Shown: positions 25,908-33,500 of the stretch, piece by piece | How positions within the stretch are numbered: the stretch's first letter is position 1 | How the letters are laid out: every line of letters starts with the position of its first letter | NCBI GenBank assembly: GCA_963765955.1 | Contig: CAVXYA010000002.1 | Location: 62,001-126,000, forward strand | DNA length: 64,000 nt | Direction: 5' to 3' | DNA from: JAXDMK01 sp963765955 | GTDB lineage: Bacteria > Actinomycetota > Acidimicrobiia > Acidimicrobiales > AC-14 | The notes under the pieces: generated by a model | The model's database searches: none | The model's input: the letters and a program-made list of their open reading frames with translations, nothing else | What the model was told of the DNA's origin: nothing | Translations under genes and position numbers: made by a program

Positions 25908-26675
25908 ATGACCGCCGAGCGGCTGGCGTTCGTCGTCAGCGGCGCCCCGGGGACCCAGGAAAGCCTGGAGAACCTCCGCCGCCGCTACGGCAACGTCGAT
26001 CCGGAGGACGCCGACGTCATCGTGGCCGTGGGCGGCGACGGCTTCATGATCGAGAGCCTGCACCGGTACCTCGACCTCGACACCCCCGTCTACGGCATGC
26101 ACGGCGGCACGGTGGGCTTTCTGATGAACACCTACGGCGAGGACGACCTGCCGGCGCGGGTGCAGGCGGCCGAGCTGAGCCTGCTGCACCCCCTGCGCAT
26201 GGTCGCCACCAGCCTCGACGGGACGGTGGTCGACGCCCTGGCCATCAACGAGGTGTCACTCCTGCGCCAGACTAGGCAGGCGGCCAAGATCCGCATCACC
26301 ATCGACGCCACCGTCCGGGTCGAGGAGCTGATCTGCGACGGGGTCCTGCTGGCCACCCCCGCCGGGAGCAGCGCCTACAACTTCTCCGCCCATGGGCCGA
26401 TCATCCCCATCGGGGCGCCGGTGCTGGCCCTGACCCCGATCAGCGCCTTCCGGCCCCGCCGCTGGCGGGGCGCCCTGCTCGACTCCAAGGCCAAGGTGCG
26501 CTTCGAGACGCTCGAGCGCTGGAAGCGGCCCCTGAGCGCGGTCGCCGACCACACCGAGGTCCGCGACGTCGTCTCGGTCGACGTGCGGGAGGACCCGACC
26601 GTGTCCCTCCGCATCCTCTTCGACGCCGACCACAACCTCCAGGAACGCATCCTCCGGGAGCAGTTCACGACCTGA
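25908..26675 (+). CDS. nadK: NAD kinase, alphaproteobacterial type
   Basis: 255 residues; phosphorylates NAD to NADP. Motifs: ADVIVAVGGDGFMIESLHRY (GGDG), MHGGTVGFLMNTYGEDDLPA, LAINEVSLLRQTRQAAKIRI (NE/D motif), GVLLATPAGSSAYNFSAHGP. The overall wording (SLLRQTRQAAKIRI; SAVADHTEVRDVVSVDVRED; ILREQF at the end) is what I associate with short alphaproteobacterial NadK, not the ~300-residue actinobacterial enzyme, suggesting transfer. In the lipid-like block it would supply NADPH for the acyl reductase. ATG 25908 follows a GGAG ribosome site. Confidence 0.9.
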   Translation: MTAERLAFVVSGAPGTQESLENLRRRYGNVDPEDADVIVAVGGDGFMIESLHRYLDLDTPVYGMHGGTVGFLMNTYGEDDLPARVQAAELSLLHPLRMVATSLDGTVVDALAINEVSLLRQTRQAAKIRITIDATVRVEELICDGVLLATPAGSSAYNFSAHGPIIPIGAPVLALTPISAFRPRRWRGALLDSKAKVRFETLERWKRPLSAVADHTEVRDVVSVDVREDPTVSLRILFDADHNLQERILREQFTT

Positions 26676-26708
26676 GACCGACCCGCCGCCCGGCGGCGTC
26701 GCGGCACA

Positions 26709-26750
26709 GGCAAGCCCCCATGCTTTGACCGCATGTGGGCCGGGGGTGCC
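26709..26750. terminator. Hairpin between convergent nadK and VOC genes
   Basis: Interrupted inverted repeat: outer arms GGCA/TGCC and CCCCC/GGGGG, inner arms ATGC/GCAT around TTTGACC. It sits in the 83-base gap between two convergent genes and can serve as a bidirectional terminator, though without T-runs. Confidence 0.5.
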
Positions 26751-26758
26751 TCCCGGCG

Positions 26759-27358
26759 TCAGCCGTTGCCAGGCGTCTTGTACAGGTCCTTGGTGACCTC
26801 GCTGACGAGCTGGGTGCGAGGTGTCCACGCCAGCTTGCCGGTGTCGCGCAGCTCCTTCACCGCATCGACGGGATCGGGGTCGGCGAAGAACCGCTCGTCG
26901 GCGTAGTCGACGGGCCGTCCGGTGGGGTCGGCGACCCACCACGAGGCCTCGAGGGCGATGCCGTTCGGGTCGGTGAAGTAGATCGAGCGCAGCGTGCCGT
27001 GGTCGACCACATCGGTGACCTCGCAGTTGTGCTCCTTCAGGCGGTCCCGCAGCCGCAGCAGCGCCTCCTCGTCGGCCAGGGCCAACGCCAGGTGGTCGAA
27101 CTGGGACGCCTGTGGGTAGGGCACGCCCGCCGGCTTGGCGAAGCTGTCGATGGGCTCGCCCAGGTACTCGAAGAACGCAAGCGCATTGCCGGGAGCGATG
27201 TCGAAGAAGTAGTGCTTGAACGCCGGCGTGGCGATGGTCATGACCAGCCGGGCGCCGACGACACCGTGGTAGAAGCGCACGGTGGCGTCCATGTCGGTGG
27301 TGATCAGGGCGAGGTGATTGACCCCCCGCCAATAGACGTTGTCGGACTGTGCGGTCAT
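26759..27358 (-). CDS. VOC-family (glyoxalase/dioxygenase-like) metalloprotein
   Basis: 199 residues. Two beta-alpha-beta-beta-beta modules typical of the vicinal oxygen chelate fold: GVNHLALITTDMDATVRFYH (first metal His), KHYFFDIAPGNALAFFEYLG (Glu), SQFDHLALALADEEALLRLR (second His) and RSIYFTDPNGIALEASWWVA (final Glu). All four expected ligands are visible, so it is probably an active metalloenzyme. Substrate unknown; homologues are usually annotated as dioxygenases. It is divergent from dinB. Confidence 0.85.
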   Translation of the reverse strand: MTAQSDNVYWRGVNHLALITTDMDATVRFYHGVVGARLVMTIATPAFKHYFFDIAPGNALAFFEYLGEPIDSFAKPAGVPYPQASQFDHLALALADEEALLRLRDRLKEHNCEVTDVVDHGTLRSIYFTDPNGIALEASWWVADPTGRPVDYADERFFADPDPVDAVKELRDTGKLAWTPRTQLVSEVTKDLYKTPGNG

Positions 27359-27421
27359 CGGCCCATCGTACGCCCGAGCATCGCCTTTTGGGCTCTCAAC
27401 CCGGACCTGTTCAGGTGTGTG

Positions 27422-27435
27422 CGAACATATGTTCG
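27422..27435. promoter_or_regulatory. LexA (SOS) box overlapping the dinB start codon
   Basis: CGAACATATGTTCG is a perfect 14-bp palindrome matching the actinobacterial/Gram-positive SOS box core (CGAAC-N4-GTTCG). Its central ATG is the predicted dinB start at 27429, so bound LexA would sit directly over the translation start and the probable transcription start. Confidence 0.85.
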
Positions 27436-28628
27436 TGTCGGAGGGCGAAGCGACGATCCTGCACGCCGACCTCGATGCGTTCTACGCGTCGGTCGAGCAG
27501 CGGGATGACACCCGCCTGAGGGGCCGGCCGGTGATCGTGGGCAAGGGGGTGGTGCTCGCCGCCAGCTACGAGGCCAAGGCGTACGGGGTGCGCACCGCCA
27601 TGGGCGGGGCCCAGGCCCGCGCCCTGTGCCCGTGGGCGATAGCGGTCGACCCCCGGATGTCGGCCTACTCGGAGGCCAGCAAGGCCGTCTTCGAGGTGTT
27701 CGAGGACACCACCCCGCTCGTCGAAGGACTGTCGATCGACGAGGCGTTCCTCGACGTGGGCGGGTTGCGGCGCCTGTCCGGTACCCCCCAGGAGATCGCC
27801 ACCCGGTTGCGGAGCGAGGTCCTCCGGCGAGTCGGCCTGCCCATCACCGTCGGTGTGGCCCGGACCAAGTTCCTGGCCAAGGTGGCCAGTGGGGTGGCCA
27901 AGCCGGACGGCCTGCTGGTGGTCCCACCCGACCGTGAGCTGGACTTTCTCCACCCGTTGGCGGTCGAGCGACTCTGGGGCGTGGGGCCGGTCACGTCGGC
28001 CAAGCTCCGCAACCGGGGAATCGTCACCGTAGGTGAGGTCGCCCGGCTCCCCCAAGGGGCGCTGGTGTCGATGCTCGGGCAGTACTCGGGCCGGCACCTG
28101 CACGCCCTGGCCCACAACTACGATCCCCGACCCGTCCACGTGGGCCGCCGCCGGCGCTCGATGGGGTCGCAACACGCCCTCGGCCGCTCGCCCAAGTCAC
28201 CCGCCGACGTCGACGCCTCGCTCGTCGCCCTGGTCGACCGCGTCACCCGCCGCATGCGCAACGCCGGCCGGGCCGGCCGCACCGTCGTGCTCCGGCTGCG
28301 GTTCGACGACTTCACCCGGGCCACCCGGTCGCACACCATGCCCCGGGCCACCGCTCGCACGGCGGCCATCCTCGAAGCGGCCCGGGACCTGTTGGCCGGG
28401 GCCATGCCCCTGATCGAGCGCCGGGGGATCACCCTCGTCGGCGTGGCCGTCACCAACCTCGACGACAGCGGCGCCGTCCAGCTCCCGCTGCCCTTCGACG
28501 GCGTCGTCGCCGACGCCCTCGACGCCGCCCTCGACGACGTGCGGGAGCGCTTCGGGTCGTCGGCCGTCACCCGCACCGTCCTGCTCGGGCGCGACCAGGG
28601 CCTGACCGTGCCCATGCTCCCAGACTGA
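27429..28628 (+). CDS. dinB: DNA polymerase IV (Y-family translesion polymerase)
   Basis: 399 residues from ATG 27429; GTG 27435 is an alternative. Palm motifs: ATILHADLDAFYASVEQRDD (metal Asp), AYGVRTAMGGAQARALCPWA, LSIDEAFLDVGGLRRL (catalytic SxDE) and VGVARTKFLAKVASGVAKPD; helix-hairpin-helix thumb VERLWGVGPVTSAKLRNRGI; little-finger domain after ~residue 230. It copies past damaged bases. There is no canonical beta-clamp peptide right at the end, but QLPLPF at ~352 is a good internal clamp motif. Regulation by LexA is supported by the SOS box over the start; no ribosome site precedes the ATG, consistent with leaderless translation. Confidence 0.95.
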   Translation: MFVSEGEATILHADLDAFYASVEQRDDTRLRGRPVIVGKGVVLAASYEAKAYGVRTAMGGAQARALCPWAIAVDPRMSAYSEASKAVFEVFEDTTPLVEGLSIDEAFLDVGGLRRLSGTPQEIATRLRSEVLRRVGLPITVGVARTKFLAKVASGVAKPDGLLVVPPDRELDFLHPLAVERLWGVGPVTSAKLRNRGIVTVGEVARLPQGALVSMLGQYSGRHLHALAHNYDPRPVHVGRRRRSMGSQHALGRSPKSPADVDASLVALVDRVTRRMRNAGRAGRTVVLRLRFDDFTRATRSHTMPRATARTAAILEAARDLLAGAMPLIERRGITLVGVAVTNLDDSGAVQLPLPFDGVVADALDAALDDVRERFGSSAVTRTVLLGRDQGLTVPMLPD

Positions 28629-28644
28629 TCGAGGCCGATTGAGC

Positions 28645-29001
28645 GTGGGCGATGATGGGTCGGTGGTCACCGAGGACGACGTCCGCCGGGTGGCGCTGTC
28701 GCTGCCGGCGGTGACCGAGAAGCGCTCCTACGGGATGCCCGGCTTCCGCGTGAAGGACAGGTTGTTCGCCCGCCTCCGGGAGGAGGGCGGCCTGGTGGTG
28801 GTCTGGGTCGCCAGCCTCGACGAGAAGGAGGTGCTCCTCGCCGCCGATCCGGCCAAGTTCACGACTACCCCCCACTACGACGGCCACCCGATGGTGCTCG
28901 TACGCATGGAGGAGATCGACGAGGACGAGCTGCGGGAGCTCCTCACTGATGCCTGGCGAGTACGGGCCCCCGAGCGCCTCTTGGCCGAATTCGACCGGTG
29001 A
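28645..29001 (+). CDS. MmcQ/YjbR family protein
   Basis: About 118 residues from GTG 28645 (a GTG at 28663 is also possible). Family signature: TEDDVRRVALSLPAVTEKRS, YGMPGFRVKDRLFARL, GGLVVVWVASLDEKEVLLAA and a C-terminal acidic helix. These are small DNA-binding-like (CyaY-fold related) proteins of unknown role. It starts only 16 bases after dinB and may be co-transcribed with it. Confidence 0.85.
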   Translation: MGDDGSVVTEDDVRRVALSLPAVTEKRSYGMPGFRVKDRLFARLREEGGLVVVWVASLDEKEVLLAADPAKFTTTPHYDGHPMVLVRMEEIDEDELRELLTDAWRVRAPERLLAEFDR

Positions 29002-29119
29002 GGCCTGCGGGGCGGGACGACGGCTGGCGCCGGCACGGCTCGAGTACCTGCGTTTCTGGGAACGAGCGATGGCCACCGGGCGTCAATTCCTCGTACATCA
29101 TCCGGCACGAGGAGGACCC

Positions 29120-29608
29120 ATGAAGCCGAACCCGTCGAGAACCCAACGTCGCCACAGCACGTTTCGTCCGCGGTCCCGCTTCGCGGCACCGGTCGTGCTG
29201 GTCGTGGCGCTGGCATCGGGCTGCAGCGCGGAGGACGCACGCGTGGCGACGAGCCCGGCCGTCCGGTCGTCGCCGACGACAATCGCGGCGGCCCCAGAGG
29301 TCTCCGTCACCCAGCCCCCGACGACCAACGCACCCGCGCCCACGACGACGACTCCGGTCACGATCGTCGAAGTCATATCCAACCCGCCTCCACCGCCTAG
29401 CGAAGAGGCGCAGCCCGAGGAGGAGCAGGTGATATCGAATCCCCCCGCCCCGCTCCCGGTCCCCGATGGTTCGACGGTCATCGCCAACCCTCCACCGCCG
29501 CCCATCGTGCAGGAGCAGGTGTCGATGAACCCTCCCGCTCCGACGAACCCGCCCCCGCCCGTCGACACCACCGTCGTGGTGTCGAACCCGCCCCCGCCGG
29601 CCCCTTAG
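29120..29608 (+). CDS. Lipoprotein with SNPPPP repeats
   Basis: 162 residues from ATG 29120, with a strong GAGGAGG ribosome site. Signal: RFAAPVVLVVALASGCSAED (lipobox ASGC). After a Thr/Pro-rich spacer the rest is a repeat with core (I/V)(S/A/M)NPPPPP: VISNPPPPPSEE, VISNPPAPLPVPDGS, VIANPPPPPIVQE, VSMNPPAPTNPPPP, VVVSNPPPPAP at the C-terminus. It has no folded domain and is presumably a cell-envelope polyproline lipoprotein. The stop is 10 bases before the ferritin-like gene, so the two form a unit. Confidence 0.8.
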   Translation: MKPNPSRTQRRHSTFRPRSRFAAPVVLVVALASGCSAEDARVATSPAVRSSPTTIAAAPEVSVTQPPTTNAPAPTTTTPVTIVEVISNPPPPPSEEAQPEEEQVISNPPAPLPVPDGSTVIANPPPPPIVQEQVSMNPPAPTNPPPPVDTTVVVSNPPPPAP

Positions 29609-29618
29609 GAGGCGTGCC

Positions 29619-30359
29619 GTGAGCTACGAGCCCCCGGCCCCCCAAGCCCAAGCCGAGGTGCGGACCGCCGACGTGGTGGCCGCAGAGTGGAGGCGGCGGA
29701 CCCAGGCCGAGTACACGTCGGCCGCCATCGCTCACCAGGTGACGCTGTGGCTCATCCAGGTCGGCGGCCCTCCCGACCTCATCCGAGACGGCCTGCGGGT
29801 CGTCGAGGACGAGTTGACCCACAGCGAGCTGTCGGCGCACGTCATGGCCGCCACCGGCGGGACCTTTGTCCCGCCGGTGATCGGCGGAGCGATGCTCACC
29901 CTGCCGGGTGGGCACGACCCTCGCGCCGCACTGCCGTCGTCGATCCTGCGCTTCTTCTGTTTCGGCGAGACGGTGGCCGTGCCCCTGTTCCGCATGCTTC
30001 GCGAGCGGTGCTCGGTGCCCGTCGCCCGGCGCGCCCTCGACCGGGTGATGCGGGACGAGGCACGGCACCGCCAGTTCGGTTGGGACGTGCTCGACTGGCT
30101 GCTGCTGGGTGACCGCGACGCCGTGCTCCGGGTCGTGGCACGGGAGGTGCCCCTCGTCCTGGACAGCGTCGCAGCCGCCTACGGCATGCCCGCCGGCGAG
30201 CCCCCCGGCCCCGAGCTGCTCCCGGACGTGGCGGCATGGGGTCTGGCCGCCCGAGCGGAGTACGCGGACACCCTGTCCGTGGCCCTCCAACGCGACGTGC
30301 TGCCCCGGCTGGCGGCGAGGGGCGTCGTCACCACGGCTGGCCCGGCCACGCCAGATTGA
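29619..30359 (+). CDS. Ferritin-like diiron-carboxylate protein
   Basis: 246 residues from GTG 29619, preceded by TAGGAGGCG. Four-helix-bundle iron site: E in RRRTQAEYTSAAIAHQ, E..H in RVVEDELTHSELSAHVMAAT, E in LRFFCFGETVAVPLFRMLRE and E..H in DRVMRDEARHRQFGWDVLDW. The two ExxH motifs fit a dinuclear iron oxidase or oxygenase rather than a storage ferritin. There is no signal peptide, so it is cytosolic. It is coupled to the SNPPPP lipoprotein; substrate unknown. Confidence 0.78.
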   Translation: MSYEPPAPQAQAEVRTADVVAAEWRRRTQAEYTSAAIAHQVTLWLIQVGGPPDLIRDGLRVVEDELTHSELSAHVMAATGGTFVPPVIGGAMLTLPGGHDPRAALPSSILRFFCFGETVAVPLFRMLRERCSVPVARRALDRVMRDEARHRQFGWDVLDWLLLGDRDAVLRVVAREVPLVLDSVAAAYGMPAGEPPGPELLPDVAAWGLAARAEYADTLSVALQRDVLPRLAARGVVTTAGPATPD

Positions 30360-30538
30360 CGCCGAATCGAAGAGTCCGGCACGAACCCGCCCGCCTCCCC
30401 CGTGCGGTGGAGTAGATTTCACAATTCACCGGGGCAGCGGCAATGGCGCCTCTCCCGCTCTCCGAAGGTCCTTCACCGGACGGTATCGAGGAGACGGCCC
30501 GGGTCCTCCTGCACTTTCTTCGTCGAGGAAGGCCACCC

Positions 30539-33500
30539 ATGGGACCTGAACGTGACGCCTGCGGTATCGGCTTCGTCGCCGACGCCTCCGGACGCTCATC
30601 CCGCGCCATCGTCGTCGCCGCCCTCAAGGGCCTGGCGTGCGTGAAGCACCGCGGCGCGCTGGCGGCCGACGCCCGGTCGGGTGACGGCTCCGGCCTCCTC
30701 GTCCCCATTCCCCCCGAGATCTTCGGCCACGACGACGAGGGCACGCCCCACGGGCTGGCCATGCTCTTCGTGCGGGGCGACGACCCCACCGACGCGGTCG
30801 AGGCGGCGGCCGAGGCCGAGGGCATCCGTGTCGTCGAGTGGCGGGACGTCCCCACCGACGACGACGAGCTGGGTGAGTTGGCCCTATCCACCCGGCCCCG
30901 GATCCTCCAGGCCGTCCTGGCCGGCGCCTCGGGGAACGAGAAGGCCGCCTTCCGCCTGCGCCGGCGGATCGACGCCACCACCACCGGCACCTACGTGACC
31001 TCGTGCTCGTTCCGCACCGTCTGCTACAAGGGCCTGGTCACCGCGGATGCCCTGGGCGACTTCTACCTCGACCTGGCCGACGAGCGCTTCGCGGCCCCGT
31101 TCGCCATCTTCCACCAGCGCTTCTCCACCAACACCCTCCCCACGTGGGAGCGGGCCCAGCCCTTCCGCATGCTCTGTCACAACGGCGAGATCAACGCCCT
31201 GGCCGGCAACGTCAACCGCATGCGGGCCCGGGCCGTGCTGGGCACCGAGGCGGTCGGCCTCGGCCCCGAGGAGCTGTTCCACCCCGTCCTCGACCCCGAG
31301 GACTCCGACTCGGGCCAGCTCGACTCCGCCCTCGAGCTGCTCACCAGGGGCGGGCGCGACGTCCGCCACGCCATGGCCATGACCATCCCCGAGGCATGGG
31401 AGGGCGAGCGCGACCTCGACCCCGCGGTGCGGGCGTTCTACCGCTACCACGCCTCGCTCATGGAGCCGTGGGACGGCCCCGCCGGGATCGTCTTCACCGA
31501 CGGCGTGGGCGTGGGCGCCGCCCTCGACCGCAACGGCCTGCGCCCGCTGCGCTACTCGGCGTGCGAGGACGGGTTCGTTGCCTGCTGCTCGGAGACCGGC
31601 GCCATCGACGTGTCCGGCCACGGCCAGGTCACCCGGGGGCGGCTGGGACCGGGCCAGATGCTGTTCATCGACCCCACCCGGGGCCTGCTCGACGACGACG
31701 CCTGCAAGCAGCGGGTGGCGGCGGGCGGGATGTACGCCCGGTGGGCGGCCGACGGCCTGCGCGACATGTCCCGGGGCCGGGTCATCGAGCAGACCCCCGA
31801 GCCGGACGAGATCGAACGCCGCCAGGCCATCTTCGGCTACTCCAAGGAGGAGCTGGCCATGGTGCTGCGGCGGATGGCCAACGACGCCAAGGAGCCGACG
31901 TACTCCATGGGCGACGACTCCCCCCTCCCCCACCTGGCCGGCCGGCCCCGACCCCTGCACCACTACCTCAAGCAGCGCTTCGCCCAGGTCACCAACCCAC
32001 CCATCGACCACCTGCGGGAGCGGCTGGTGATGAGCCTGCGCACCTGCCTCGGCCCCCGCAGCCCCATCCTGTCCGAAGGGCCGGAGGCGGCCCGCCTCCT
32101 CGTCCTCAAGTCGTTCTTCCTGTACCCGTCGGCCGTGGTCGAGCTGCTGGTGAACGACCCCGGGTTCGGAGTCGCCCACCTCGACGCCACCTTCCCCGCC
32201 GAGGAGGGCCCGGGCGGGCTCAAAGCCGCCGTGGAGCGGCTGTGCGACCGGGCCGAGGAGCTGGTCCGGGCCGGCATCGGCATCCTCGTCGTCGACGACG
32301 GTGGGGTGGGCGACGAGCGGGCGGCGGTGCCCGCCCTCCTCGCCACCGGTGCCGTCCACTCCCGCCTGGTCGCCTGCGGGCTGCGGTCGGACACCAGCCT
32401 GGTGATCTCGGCCGACGACGCCCGGGACGTCCACTACATCGCCTGCCTGGTCGGGTACGGGGCCGACGCCATCTGTCCCGGCCTGGCCCTGGAGACCGTC
32501 GCCCACGAGGCCGACTACAACACCGACGTCGAGCTGTCGGGGCCCGAGGCCCAGGAGCGGCTGCAGGCGGCGATGGAGGACGGTGTCCTCAAGATCATGT
32601 CCAAGATGGGGATCTCCACCGTCGACTCCTACCGGGGGGCGCAGATCTTCGAGGCCATCGGCCTGGGGCCGGAGGTGGTGGCCATGTGCTTCCCGGGCAC
32701 GCCGTCGATCGTGGGGGGGATCGGGTGGGACGAGCTGGGCGCCGACGCCCTCGCCCGCCACGCCGAGGGCCGCCTGGCCGAGGGCGGCTACTACCGGGTG
32801 CGCAAGCGGGGCGAGTTCCACACCCACACCGACGAGGTGGTCAAGGCCCTCAACGAGATGAAGGCGGCCCACCTGCTCCAGGCCGCCATCCGCCAGGAGA
32901 CCTCTGGCGGGAACGCGGGCGCCGGGAACGTGGGCGGCGGGAACGGGGCCGACGGCAGCGTGCCGGTTGTGATCGGTGCCGGCGGCAACGGGGCTGGTGG
33001 CAACGGGGCCGGTGGGAACGGGGCCGGCGGCGGGAACGGGGCCACGGGAAGCGGCAGCGCCAACTACCAGCGCTTCGCCGACCTGGTGAACACCCGGCCG
33101 CCCACCGAGCTCCACGACATGCTCGAGCTGGCCACGGCCGGCTCGCCCGTCCCCCTCGAGGAGGTGGAGCCGGCGTTGGCCATCACCCGGCGGTTCTCCA
33201 CCGGGGCCATGTCGCATGGCGCCCTGAGCAGGGAGGCCCACGAGACCCTCACCGAGGCCATGAACCTCATCGGGGGGCTGTCGAACTGCGGCGAGGGGGG
33301 CGAGAGCTACACCCGGTTCAAGACCCGGGGCCAGGCCAAGGGCGACAAGAACAGCCGCATCAAGCAGATCGCCTCGGGGCGCTTCGGCGTGACGCCCGAG
33401 TACTGCGCCTTCGCCGACGAGCTCAACATCAAGATGGCCCAGGGCTCCAAGCCCGGGGAGGGGGGCCAGATCCCGGGCAACAAGGTGTCGGAGGAGATCG

